NCBI RefSeq assembly: GCF_026127265.1
Contig: NZ_WWFG01000002.1
Span: 1,178,001 to 1,242,000 of the forward strand
Length of the DNA stretch: 64,000 nt
Direction: 5' to 3'
DNA from: Nostoc sp. KVJ3
GTDB lineage: Bacteria; Cyanobacteriota; Cyanobacteriia; Cyanobacteriales; Nostocaceae
The position numbers and the translations under genes are program-made. Below, piece after piece: positions 18,706 through 27,063 of this stretch; the first letter of the stretch is position 1, and every line of letters begins with the position of its first letter. The notes under the pieces are model-generated. The model did no database searches, had not been told where the DNA came from, and saw only the letters and a list, made by a program, of their open reading frames with translations.

Positions 18706-18749
18706 AACTATTGTCAGTAGTTACGAGAACTATTGTCAGTAGTTACGAG
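18706..18749 (+). repeat. 22-bp perfect tandem duplication
   Basis: Two identical 22-bp copies, 18706-18727 and 18728-18749, lie directly side by side inside the Rpn-type gene and cause its frameshift. Confidence 0.97.
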
Positions 18750-19076
18750 CAGGAATTTCTGGGATTACGTGCCATCCAAGATTATCGCGTAATTAATTTG
18801 TGGGAAATCGATGCTGAAATAGTGTTTGAGCAACCACTACCATCATTATTACCCTTTGTGCCAATCCTGCGAGGAGGGGGAGAGGTATTAGTTGTGCAAC
18901 GCGCATTACAGGCGCTACAAGCAGACCCACAGTTGAACCAATTAGAATCATTGCTAGCATTTTTTGCTAGCTTTGTCTTAGACACGCCTTTAGTGCAACA
19001 AATCATGAGGTGGGATATGGCAGTATTGCGAGAATCGCCTTGGTATCAGGAAATTCTCAACGAAGGTGAGGAACGC

Positions 19077-19124
19077 GGTCTTCAGCAAGGTCTTCAGCAA
19101 GGTCTTCAGCAAGGTCTTCAGCAG
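19077..19124 (+). repeat. Four 12-bp tandem repeats encoding GLQQ
   Basis: The unit GGTCTTCAGCAA occurs three times perfectly and a fourth time with one change. It encodes a Gly-Leu-Gln-Gln linker typical of this protein family and prone to length change by slippage in multiples of one unit without frameshift. Confidence 0.95.
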
Positions 19125-19344
19125 GGTGGACGACAGCAGTTAATTCGAGTATTGCGACGACGTTTTGGCGAAATTCCTCATGAAGTAGAAGCAAGGCTTG
19201 AGAGCGAAAGTGTGGAACAATTAGAAAATTTAATGGATAGCGCGATCGCAGTGAATTCTTTAGACGAATTCGTGCAAATTTTGTTTACATGAATTCCACT
19301 TTGTTTTAGAGAATACGCTCGTTCAAGAAATCATGAGGTGAGAT

Positions 19345-19581
19345 ATGTCTGTACTACGTGAATCACCTTGGTATCAAGAAATTTTACGCGAAGGAGAAGC
19401 ACGCGGGGAACTGCAAGGAATACTTTCTGCGATTGAAATTAATTTAGAGTTGAAATTTAGCGATCGCAGCTTACAATTAATGCCAGAAATTAACCAAATT
19501 CAGGATTTGGAGCGTTTGAAGACAATTTTACGAAATATTGTCACTGCAAATACTATTGAGGAATTGCAACAGATTTTGTAA
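19345..19581 (+). pseudogene. C-terminal fragment of a second Rpn-type protein
   Basis: 78 codons starting MSVLRESPWYQEILREGEARG, clearly homologous to AVLRESPWYQEILNEGEERG in the preceding gene. Homology extends upstream of the ATG at DNA level (CAAATCATGAGGTG in the first gene, GAAATCATGAGGTG here), but an in-frame TGA follows. It therefore looks like the tail of a duplicated copy whose front part is lost, not a complete gene. It may still be translated from the ATG at 19345. Confidence 0.7.
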
Positions 19582-19596
19582 TTCTCAAGTTATTTA

Positions 19597-20367
19597 TTAC
19601 TCATTACCCAAATAAGCTTCAATTACAGCCGGATCGTTTCTAACTATAGATGGTTCACCCAAAGCAATCAACTGTCCAAAATCTAACACGGCAATGCGAT
19701 CGCACAAACCCATAACTAAGGGTACATGGTGTTCAATCAAGACAATCGTCAAATTCAACTCTTGTCGCAGACTGCGGATAAATTCACTGAGTTGCTGCTT
19801 TTCGTTGGGGTTCATCCCCGCCGCCGGTTCATCAAGAAGTAAAATCTGCGGTTCTAGGGCTAAAGCGCGGGCAATTTCTAGCCGACGCTGATCGCCGTAA
19901 GCAAAGTTTTTGGCTTTTTCGTCAGTGCGATCGCCCAATCCCACCATCTCCAACAATTGCAGAGCTTTTCGCCTACTCTTCTTCTCTTCCCGACGGGCTG
20001 GTGGTAATCCCAAAAGTCCTGTTAATAGATTACTTTTATTATGCAAATGTCGCCCAATTATTACATTTTCTAACGCTGACAACTCACCAAATAAACGAAT
20101 ATTTTGAAAAGTCCGAGCGATACCTAAACCTGCAATTTGATGCGGACGTAGCTGGGAAATATTACCACCTTGATAGTATAATTCCCCACTAGAAAGGGGA
20201 ATAAAAGCTGTAATCAAATTAAACAGTGTTGTTTTCCCCGCGCCATTAGGGCCAATTAATCCAAAAATCTCATGTTGATTGACTGTAAAAGATACATTAT
20301 TCACCGCTACTAAACCCCCAAAACGGCGAGTCAGTGATTTGGCTTCTAAAACAATGTTATTTGTCAT
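19597..20367 (-). CDS. livG: Branched-chain/neutral amino-acid ABC transporter ATP-binding protein LivG (NatA-like)
   Basis: 256 residues: Walker A GPNGAGKTT, signature variant NFAYGDQRRLEIARAL (typical for LivG), Walker B LLLLDEPAAGM, H-loop VLIEHHVPLVM, and the BCA_ABC_TP C-terminal segment ending VIEAYLGNE. It pairs with LivF to power the LivH/LivM channel. The ATG at 20367 overlaps, in the ATGA arrangement, the stop of a 27-codon frame derived from a GMC oxidoreductase. LivM is encoded 106 bp upstream on the same strand, so transcription probably comes from the livK side. Confidence 0.94.
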   Translation of the reverse strand: MTNNIVLEAKSLTRRFGGLVAVNNVSFTVNQHEIFGLIGPNGAGKTTLFNLITAFIPLSSGELYYQGGNISQLRPHQIAGLGIARTFQNIRLFGELSALENVIIGRHLHNKSNLLTGLLGLPPARREEKKSRRKALQLLEMVGLGDRTDEKAKNFAYGDQRRLEIARALALEPQILLLDEPAAGMNPNEKQQLSEFIRSLRQELNLTIVLIEHHVPLVMGLCDRIAVLDFGQLIALGEPSIVRNDPAVIEAYLGNE

Positions 20368-20447
20368 TGCGCTGCGGCTTTAATCAAATCGGCTGCTTTT
20401 TCACCAATCATAATTATCGGTGCATTAATATTTTCGATAATAATCAT
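20364..20447 (-). pseudogene. C-terminal fossil of a GMC oxidoreductase
   Basis: A 27-codon minus-strand frame between livM and livG reads ENINAPIIMIGEKAADLIKA and ends in a stop that overlaps the livG start codon (ATGA). This is the characteristic end of GMC-family oxidoreductases such as choline dehydrogenase BetA (NLNAPTIMIGEK). The rest of the gene is gone. Its overlap with livG may now provide translational coupling. Confidence 0.65.
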
Positions 20448-20473
20448 ATTTAGCCTTCATAATATTATGTTTA

Positions 20474-21436
20474 TTAATTTGTCTGTTTTGAGGTTTTAAA
20501 AATTAACTTTATCAATTGATTTTTAACTTTTTTCAAAATATCTGGAGTGACAAATCCTTGGGGAAAAAATATAGTTCCTAAGACTATTAATATACCATAA
20601 ATAATTAATCTACCATCTCGGAAGAATTGTGCTAACCAATTCGGTAAAATCCCTATATCGGCTATTCTTCGTAAGACAATTTCTAATAAAACTTTCAATA
20701 CAATCGCACCGACAACCGAACCTAAAAAAGTTCTAGAACCACCAATTAGTACAATCGTCAAATAGGTAATACTAGCATCAAAAGTACCTTGTCGCGCATT
20801 CCAAGTATTGAGAAAATGAGCGCTGATTACCCCGACAATTCCGGCAATAATTGCTCCGAGAGTAAAAGCTAAAACTTTGTAGTAGGTGGGGTTAATTCCC
20901 ATTGCACTGGCGGCTAATTCATCTTCGCGGATGGCGATGAATGCTCTACCTGTGCGAATCCGTTCTAAACGATAAAATAATACCATACTAACTAATAGTA
21001 ATGGTACGGCAATCCATAAATATTCAATTTGGCTTTGGAATGGTTGAGGAATACCAAAAATACCGACAGCACCGCCTGTAATATCTAGATTTAAGGATAC
21101 AACTCGCAATACTTCTACAAAAGCAATAGTTGCGATCGCTAAGTAAATTCCTCGCAACCGCAATGCCGGAATTCCCACTATTACAGCTAATATACCGGAG
21201 ATTAAACCAGCTATCAACATCTCCAATAAAAGTAATGGAATCGGAAATAAGTTATTACTAGATGGGAAAACTTTTGTAGATAAAATTGCTGCAATATATC
21301 CACCTAAAGCATAAAATCCAGGACTAGCTAAAGACAATTGTCCAGCCATTAAGGGTAAGTAAAGCGATAATCCTAATAAAGCCTCCAATACCATGTAGAC
21401 TATTGGTGATTCATAAGTAGAGAAAAATTCAGACAT
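20474..21436 (-). CDS. livM: Branched-chain/neutral amino-acid ABC transporter permease LivM (NatC-like)
   Basis: 320 residues with about eight to nine membrane segments. The LivM signature is visible: LSLASPGFYALGGY near the N-terminus, VGIPALRLRGIYLAIATIAF in the middle, and the cytoplasmic EAA-like loop RTGRAFIAIREDELAASAMGI that contacts the ATPases. The C-terminal half has THLTIVLIGG-like YLTIVLIGGSRTFLGSVVGA. It forms the transmembrane channel with LivH. Upstream lies a Uma2 gene that separates it from livH by 659 bp, all on the same strand. Confidence 0.93.
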   Translation of the reverse strand: MSEFFSTYESPIVYMVLEALLGLSLYLPLMAGQLSLASPGFYALGGYIAAILSTKVFPSSNNLFPIPLLLLEMLIAGLISGILAVIVGIPALRLRGIYLAIATIAFVEVLRVVSLNLDITGGAVGIFGIPQPFQSQIEYLWIAVPLLLVSMVLFYRLERIRTGRAFIAIREDELAASAMGINPTYYKVLAFTLGAIIAGIVGVISAHFLNTWNARQGTFDASITYLTIVLIGGSRTFLGSVVGAIVLKVLLEIVLRRIADIGILPNWLAQFFRDGRLIIYGILIVLGTIFFPQGFVTPDILKKVKNQLIKLIFKTSKQTN

Positions 21437-21475
21437 TATAAAATATTTTGATTAAGCTATCATTTTTATCAATTT

Positions 21476-22078
21476 TTAAGCTGTTAATATTTGCTCTGCT
21501 GTCAGCGCCAACTCAGGAAAAGTTTGTGACACAATTCGTTCTGAACCTCTAAAATGTGTACGTTGGTATTTACCCTCAGCATCTAATAGAAAAACAAACA
21601 CAGTTGGAACTTTGGGATTTCCTAGATCCTCTCTTAATCCAATTGCTAAATAATCTACAATCCAATATTCTGTAATACCTAAACGTTGATATTCATCCAA
21701 TTTATCAATGTAGTCATCTTCCCAATTAGTTGATGTCACCTCTATAGCTAACTGGATGGGTTCTTCCGATGCAGAATAAGCAGAACGATTTGAACGCCAT
21801 ACATCTTTATCTATCACACTAACATCAGGCTTGCGTCCTTGTTCTATTCCATTGGCAGTTATAGTTCTAAAGACTGCTGTGTTATTAACTACATAATTTA
21901 GGTTTAGTCGTCTAATTTCATCATTGAAACCAAACAACATAAAATTAGCGACATCATCATGATTTCTTGTTGCACGCACTTCTACAATTTCTCCATCCAC
22001 AAGTTCATATAAACCTTCCTCTGGACACTGTTCCAAAAAATCATCAAAAGTTAATTTTTGTTTAATAGATGTTTTCAT
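21476..22078 (-). CDS. Uma2 family endonuclease (DUF820, PD-(D/E)XK fold)
   Basis: 200 residues. The layout is typical: LTFDDFLEQCPEEGLYELVDGE at the N-terminus, then RKPDVSVIDKDVW (acidic active-site strand), QLAIEVTSTNWEDDYIDKLDEY (E-x-K-like region with Lys) and GITEYWIVD. Uma2 proteins are very numerous in cyanobacteria, have a restriction-endonuclease-like fold, and lack an established role. It interrupts the transporter genes between livH and livM and has the same orientation, 16 bp after the livH stop would be (livH ends at 22095), so it may be cotranscribed as a passenger. Confidence 0.92.
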   Translation of the reverse strand: MKTSIKQKLTFDDFLEQCPEEGLYELVDGEIVEVRATRNHDDVANFMLFGFNDEIRRLNLNYVVNNTAVFRTITANGIEQGRKPDVSVIDKDVWRSNRSAYSASEEPIQLAIEVTSTNWEDDYIDKLDEYQRLGITEYWIVDYLAIGLREDLGNPKVPTVFVFLLDAEGKYQRTHFRGSERIVSQTFPELALTAEQILTA

Positions 22079-22094
22079 AGCGCTACGTCTTTTT

Positions 22095-23045
22095 TTAAAC
22101 TTTCTGAATAAACCGTCGTCCTAGCAAACCTTGGGGTCTAACTAACAACATGATAAATAATATTCCATAAGCTACAGCGTCCTTGTAACCGGAATATTCG
22201 GCTGGAACAAAAGCTTCAACTAATCCAATTACTAAGCCTCCTAGCACCGCACCGGGAATGCTACCTAAACCACCTAAAACAATTACCGCTAAACCCCGTA
22301 AACCAAAAGCAATGCCGAAATATGGCCCAGCAATACTAACACTGGAGGCGACTAAAGTTCCTGCTAATCCTGCTAAGAAACTGCTGATGAAGAATGTTAA
22401 GATGATAAAGCGATCGCTATTAATGCCTAACAAACTAGCTGTAGTCGGATCTTCTGCGATCGCTTGCATTGCCTTACCATATTTAGTCCGATTGATAAAA
22501 TAGGTAAGAATTGCCACAATCACCACTGATACAGTAAAAATTACCACCTGAACACTGCGAATCGGAATTGGATTTTCTGAACTACCAAAGTTAATTGCAG
22601 GTGGCAAATTTCCGTAAGTATCTGCGGGGTATGTGTAACTTTCTGCCCCTACTAAATACTGAATTAAATTCACAATTACCACTGCTACCCCCAAACTGGA
22701 AACAACAGTTAATAAGGGATCAGATCCTTGACGGCGCAAAGGTTGAAAAGCAATCCGTTCCATTAATACCCCTACTAATCCCGCCAAGGTACTTCCTAAA
22801 ATCAAGGCTATAGCAAATGGTAATTTTATCGGTAAGGCTGCATTAGCCAACAAGCCATTAAATCCAAAGTTACCACCTATAAGTGCATAAGTAAAATATG
22901 CACCCAAAGTAAAAATTGCCCCATGAGCTAAATTAATGATGCCCAAAATGGAATAAACCAAGGTATATCCTAATGCAAAAATTGCATAAACGCTACCAAT
23001 GGATAACCCATTTAATAATTGCTGCAAAAACAGATTGATATTCAT
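22095..23045 (-). CDS. livH: Branched-chain/neutral amino-acid ABC transporter permease LivH (NatD-like)
   Basis: 316 residues with about eight membrane helices. LivH marks are LLNGLSIGSVYAIFALGYTL at the start, INLAHGAIFTLGAY, the ATPase-contacting loop TKYGKAMQAIAEDPTTASLLGI, and GGLGSIPGAVLGGLVIGL. It forms the translocation pathway together with LivM. The start is 7 bp after the end of the livK gene, which indicates cotranscription with the binding protein. Confidence 0.94.
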   Translation of the reverse strand: MNINLFLQQLLNGLSIGSVYAIFALGYTLVYSILGIINLAHGAIFTLGAYFTYALIGGNFGFNGLLANAALPIKLPFAIALILGSTLAGLVGVLMERIAFQPLRRQGSDPLLTVVSSLGVAVVIVNLIQYLVGAESYTYPADTYGNLPPAINFGSSENPIPIRSVQVVIFTVSVVIVAILTYFINRTKYGKAMQAIAEDPTTASLLGINSDRFIILTFFISSFLAGLAGTLVASSVSIAGPYFGIAFGLRGLAVIVLGGLGSIPGAVLGGLVIGLVEAFVPAEYSGYKDAVAYGILFIMLLVRPQGLLGRRFIQKV

Positions 23046-23052
23046 GTAGCAA

Positions 23053-24303
23053 CTATTTTAGAAATGTGAATTTACCTTGACTCCCGTCTTTCGCCATCTT
23101 GATTTGGGCAACATAGAAATCTTTTTGCACAACTTCACCTATGGGAGTAAAACCAATTTCACCCAGTGGTGTATTGTATGTTCCGATAAGTATCTGTTTG
23201 TTTAATTCTGTCCGCAATTCTGGTAGCTGTAATTTGTTGACTTTGCTCTTTTTATCTAAAGCTTGCAGCGCTTCGACATAAACCTGTACTGCTGCAAAAG
23301 CTTGGGCGCTAAATTGGGGTGGCTCTTTTTTGTATTCCTCAGCATAGGCTTTCCGAAATGCCGCGTTAATTTCACCTGGATGTTCTGGACTGTAAGCTTG
23401 AGCAATCAATACGCCATCACAAAGTGCTTTACAAACTGGTAATATATTTGATGTATTTAGACCATTACCACCGACGATTAAGCCTTTATAACCCAGTTCC
23501 CGCAATTGTCGCACCAAATTACCACCATCAGCAGCCAAACCAGAAATAATGACCAAATCTGGTTTGAGATTAATGGCATTGGTAGCTTGGCTTTGAAAAT
23601 CTGTATCACTGGTTTGGAATTTTTGGACTGTTACTAATTCCAACCCTTGATCCTTAACTGTTTGTTGAAATATTTCCGTTTCTGACTTGCTAAATGCATC
23701 ATTTTGAGCATAGAAAACCGCGACTTTTTTAAGTTGGGGATTTTGCTTAAGTGCCGCTTTCACAGAATTAGGTGCAACAATAGAAACTGGTGCAGAAACA
23801 CGAGCAATGTAATCACCAATTTCGGGAATGCCTTTAGCAGTATTCGATGGCCCAATAATTGGTACTTTTGCCCGCTCACCAACGGGATCAGCACTAAAGG
23901 CTTGCTGTGATAAAGTTGGCCCGACAATCCCAATAACTTTATCTTTATTAATTAAAGTTTGAAAAGCGTTAATTGCCCCTGCTTCATCACCGCTAGTATC
24001 TTGAAATACTAATTTAATTGGTGTGCCATTAACACCACCTTTACTATTGAAATACTTTTCGGCAAGTTTGGCTCCAACAACTTGCTCTTGACCGAGTAAT
24101 GCAACATTGCTAGTTTGAGCAACAGCAATACCGATGGGAATAGCACCCGATACTGTACCCGTTGTGGTTGCGCTATCAGTTGCAGTGTTATTGGTGGTAC
24201 TACTTGGAGAACTTGTCACAGTGCTACCGCCACCGCCACAGCCTGTTAGTAGCAAAGCGCAAGTTGATAATAATGCTGTTGTTCGAGCGATCGCATTGTT
24301 CAT
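23053..24303 (-). CDS. livK: Amino-acid ABC transporter substrate-binding lipoprotein (LivK/NatB-like)
   Basis: 416 residues. A lipoprotein signal (ALLLTGCGGG, modified Cys ~22) is followed by a Ser/Thr-rich tether and a two-lobed type I periplasmic binding protein of the Leu/Ile/Val class: GIAVAQTSNVALLGQEQVVGA, VGIVGPTLSQQAF, VPIIGPSNTAKG, KKVAVFYAQNDAFS and LVIISGLAADGG. The family captures amino acids outside the inner membrane and hands them to LivHM. By overall sequence it resembles NatB of the Anabaena N-I transporter for neutral and hydrophobic amino acids rather than UrtA for urea. First gene of the liv operon; its promoter should lie in 24304-24450. Confidence 0.93.
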   Translation of the reverse strand: MNNAIARTTALLSTCALLLTGCGGGGSTVTSSPSSTTNNTATDSATTTGTVSGAIPIGIAVAQTSNVALLGQEQVVGAKLAEKYFNSKGGVNGTPIKLVFQDTSGDEAGAINAFQTLINKDKVIGIVGPTLSQQAFSADPVGERAKVPIIGPSNTAKGIPEIGDYIARVSAPVSIVAPNSVKAALKQNPQLKKVAVFYAQNDAFSKSETEIFQQTVKDQGLELVTVQKFQTSDTDFQSQATNAINLKPDLVIISGLAADGGNLVRQLRELGYKGLIVGGNGLNTSNILPVCKALCDGVLIAQAYSPEHPGEINAAFRKAYAEEYKKEPPQFSAQAFAAVQVYVEALQALDKKSKVNKLQLPELRTELNKQILIGTYNTPLGEIGFTPIGEVVQKDFYVAQIKMAKDGSQGKFTFLK

Positions 24304-24529
24304 CGTTAAATAATCATGTAGTTATTAGATATTCAGCAAAAGTTAATAGTAATCTTCATAATCTGCAAACCAAATGATGCAGATTTACACTTTCGCCCGA
24401 ATTCTATTAAATCATTCTTATTTGACCATGCAAAGACAAATATTCAAAGTGCTTCTAAATACAAATTATTGTAATTAGTGATGATTTTATCATTCCCCAT
24501 CAGTTTAGTTGATTACTCAGTCAGGGCTT

Positions 24530-24856
24530 TTAAACTCCTTTTTCGCTACTAAGTAATCCTTTGGGTTCGTAGTGACGACAACCGTTACATGGGCCGTCTG
24601 GGTTGACAGCACAACGCATATAGCCAGATCGGGCATTAAATTTGCAGCTGATATCGCCAATTAGATAACCCACCCCTTCTAAATAATAGCGATCGCCTTC
24701 AACTGCTCTAACATTTTGCCGTCCCTGCACCTCTGAAAAATTCATGGCTGCTTGTCTCAACCGTAAACGCGATCGCGCATGGGTTTTGCGGATCGCCCAC
24801 AGGGAAATCAGGGACGGTAAAAAACCAACGGCAATTACTAAAAGTGTCTTTAACAC
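24530..24856 (-). CDS. DUF6464 family small membrane protein
   Basis: A start at the GTG at 24856 is preferred: AGAGG sits about nine bases upstream and the protein then begins with its membrane helix (VLKTLLVIAVGFLPSLISLW), as in the family. An ATG at 24970 would add 38 residues of unlikely composition. After the helix comes a basic stretch and a conserved C-terminal domain with YYLEGVGYLIGDISCKFNAR, YMRCAVNPDGPCNGCRHYE. The four Cys could bind a metal or form disulfides. Cyanobacterial; function unknown. Confidence 0.78.
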   Translation of the reverse strand: MLKTLLVIAVGFLPSLISLWAIRKTHARSRLRLRQAAMNFSEVQGRQNVRAVEGDRYYLEGVGYLIGDISCKFNARSGYMRCAVNPDGPCNGCRHYEPKGLLSSEKGV

Positions 24857-25083
24857 CTTCTTTTTACCTCTTCTGGGCGCTGATTGATTGTCCCTGATGT
24901 TGCACCCTGGTTTTACGGAAGTGCAAATATTAGGGCAGTTGTGCCTAATTGCAACTATAGTTGGTGGCAATTAGCAATGGCAGTGTGGTATCTAGCAATT
25001 TTAACGAAGAAGTTCCTTCTGCCACTTCAATCAGCATAACTGTTACAACCCCAGGCGGTAACTGCCGTTGAATGTTGATAATT

Positions 25084-25590
25084 TTAAGATTTGTTGACTA
25101 AGACTTTTTTGCAAAATTGTCCTGTGTGAGTCTTCGTCCCACCCTTGTTTTTTCTATGCCGCTGTGATGCTAATCTTTTTTTTGTTTGCTGCCGAAGTTG
25201 CTGTGCTAGCAGTGCAGCTTCTCTTTCGGCTCGGAATAAATCAACTCTTCGCGTTGTCAAAATAAATGATTCGTCAGCCTTTCGTTTCACCCAAGGGACG
25301 CTAACTGCGAAATACTGACAAATATTTGCGTCTACTTCTTTTTTCAAGAGTGGATAACGTTTTTGAGTATTGAGTGTGTTAGCGATCGCTTTTAACTCTA
25401 ATATCGCTGCTTCTAACTCTCCCGCCATCCAGTTGATCCGTTCAACTTGTGCTATTAAACGCTCCCGTTCACTGATGATTTTTTCCTGTTGGGGTTGCAG
25501 TGGCGCTATGGCAGTAGTTACAGATGTATGCTGCAAAAGCGAAACTTTGAGCAAAATTGGCTTTTTGTGCGTGTCTGGGATTTTTTTCAT
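25084..25590 (-). CDS. Basic coiled-coil protein of unknown function
   Basis: 168 residues with ATG start. Residues ~35-75 form a predicted coiled coil (ERERLIAQVERINWMAGELE), followed by a stretch YFAVSVPWVKRKADES, and a very basic tail (TKKRLASQRHRKNKGG). No known domain was recognised. The composition could suit nucleic-acid binding, but that is a guess. It lies between the DUF6464 and PstS-like genes on the same strand with long gaps. Confidence 0.6.
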   Translation of the reverse strand: MKKIPDTHKKPILLKVSLLQHTSVTTAIAPLQPQQEKIISERERLIAQVERINWMAGELEAAILELKAIANTLNTQKRYPLLKKEVDANICQYFAVSVPWVKRKADESFILTTRRVDLFRAEREAALLAQQLRQQTKKRLASQRHRKNKGGTKTHTGQFCKKVLVNKS

Positions 25591-25698
25591 ACTACCTCAA
25601 GTAAGGCTAGCTGACTTTTAAGGCATTTTAGCAGAAAATAGTATATTTGTACTATATAATTGATACATATAGCAATCCTGAGTCAAACGCACAGAAAT

Positions 25699-25733
25699 AA
25701 GACCCCCGACTTCTTTAAGAAGTTAGGGATCTC
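25699..25733 (-). terminator. Imperfect hairpin repeat downstream of the PstS-like gene
   Basis: AAGACCCCCGACTTCT and AAGAAGTTAGGGATCT form an imperfect stem, a diverged relative of the hairpins at 7887 and 42900. It lies just downstream of the PstS-like gene and may end its transcript. Confidence 0.4.
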
Positions 25734-25764
25734 AGTAAAGGGACTTAACTATCTTTTAAATCTA

Positions 25765-26841
25765 CTAGTGAACCCCGACGAAACCGGCTTGTTCAATAGC
25801 TTTTTGCCCTTGGTCAGTTAATAAAAGTTTGGTATATGCATACCCAATCTGCTCTTCCCGACCTTTATTCTGCTTAATAATCACAAACAAGTTAGCGATA
25901 ATCGGATAACTGCCATCTTTGATAGCCTGAGTATTTAGCTGGTTGCGCTGACGTGGACATTGCTCAGGCGATATCATCGGTTCACGGTAGGGGGTAATTA
26001 GCTGACCAGAATTCTGACCCAAGGGCAAAGCTTTCACACTACATTGAGGAACTACTGAACGGGCAGAAGCATAATACACAGCACCAGGGATTTTACTGAG
26101 TTGGCGCACTGCTTCTGTAGTAGAGTAGACATATTGTACATTAGAGCCAAGTGCTTGCCCCTTCAAGTCGCTGTTGCTAGAGAATATGACTGTATCTGCG
26201 TCTTCTGGTCGTTGAGACAAAGGTGTAATGGGTAGATTTGGCCCACCTACTTGATTCCAGTTAGTAATTCGCCCTAAATAAATTTGCCGCAATTGATCGA
26301 CAGTTAAACCTGATACCTTCAGGGATGGGTTAACTACCACTGCTATCCCATCCATACCCACCTGACGTTGCTCAAGGCTGAAGCCTCGTTCTTTGGCAAT
26401 AGCTTGTTCTTCATCTGTAAGAGGACGGGAGGACTGAGCAAAGTCTAGTTTCCCATCAAGCAACATCCGAATACCTGAGCTAGAACCAGGGCTACTATTA
26501 ACAGGATCTACATAGCGTAATTGTAGTTCCGGGCGATCGCTTTGGATCTGAGAATCTACTAATTGCCGAATAGATGCCCAAGCTGTACTACCTCCGTAGT
26601 TAAACGCAGCATTGGGGACATCAGTAACGGTCTTAAAATTCGATGCAGTACTGGAGACTCTGTTGAAACTTTGATTAGAGGAAGAATCAACGCTACTGCG
26701 GGACGATAAATTCGGTTTCAGTAACCACCATAACAGTCCGCCAATAACCATAAGTGTCAGTACTTTACCAATAATCAAACCTCTGAGAAAGAGGGCGATT
26801 TCGCTGTTAATTAAAGCTTTTTTGTGATTTGTATTGTCCAT
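25765..26841 (-). CDS. PstS-family phosphate-type substrate-binding protein, membrane anchored
   Basis: 358 residues. A single hydrophobic segment (LIIGKVLTLMVIGGLLWWLL, ~22-42) serves as uncleaved anchor, then a Ser-rich linker and a PstS-like domain: FNYGGSTAWASIRQL, SGIRMLLDGKLDFAQSSRPL, GIAVVVNPSLKVSGLTVDQL and IYLGRITNWNQVGGPN, the last being diagnostic of PstS. Such single proteins without pstCAB neighbours are common in cyanobacteria and may sense or store phosphate rather than feed a transporter. Upstream on the same strand, 222 bp away, is a Ser/Thr kinase gene. Confidence 0.88.
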   Translation of the reverse strand: MDNTNHKKALINSEIALFLRGLIIGKVLTLMVIGGLLWWLLKPNLSSRSSVDSSSNQSFNRVSSTASNFKTVTDVPNAAFNYGGSTAWASIRQLVDSQIQSDRPELQLRYVDPVNSSPGSSSGIRMLLDGKLDFAQSSRPLTDEEQAIAKERGFSLEQRQVGMDGIAVVVNPSLKVSGLTVDQLRQIYLGRITNWNQVGGPNLPITPLSQRPEDADTVIFSSNSDLKGQALGSNVQYVYSTTEAVRQLSKIPGAVYYASARSVVPQCSVKALPLGQNSGQLITPYREPMISPEQCPRQRNQLNTQAIKDGSYPIIANLFVIIKQNKGREEQIGYAYTKLLLTDQGQKAIEQAGFVGVH

Positions 26842-27063
26842 ATTTTTAAATGTTGTTTATTGTATGTATATTACATGAATATCTAAGTATTTCTCCTTGA
26901 ATAATCTTTAGATTATTCAGGTTAAAAGTAAACATAACAATAGCTAGTTAATAAGTGTTTTTATGATTGCTCCTAGATGATTAACTCTTTTTCATATAGT
27001 GAGATTCATTTTGCTTTTTTAGTAGTATTTACAATGGGGCAATTGCTTTTACACACTTCTCTA

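Larger units (their letters stand above)
18383..19292 (+). pseudogene. Rpn/PD-(D/E)XK-type family protein disrupted by a 22-bp tandem duplication
   Basis: Two frames encode consecutive parts of one protein. The first (18383-18742, GTG start) carries the N-terminal part with LAPDAWVQWVTQ and VKAYSPTHGDFLVLNELQLR, an early nuclease-like core of the Rpn/transposase-like family. The second (up to 19292) carries the rest, including a Gln-rich linker (GLQQ repeats) and a C-terminal DUF4351-like tail (QLIRVLRRRFG, LMDSAI). At the junction a 22-bp unit starting AACTATTGTC is present twice (18706-18727 and 18728-18749). Since 22 is not a multiple of three, the duplication breaks the frame; removing one copy restores it. 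Recently broken gene or phase-variable switch. Confidence 0.8.

Noticed and set aside
24964..25071. 36-codon plus-strand frame ending in ITVTTPGGNCR
   Set aside because: It looks somewhat protein-like but has only GTG/TTG starts, no recognised family, and overlaps the alternative start of the DUF6464 gene; too weak to list.
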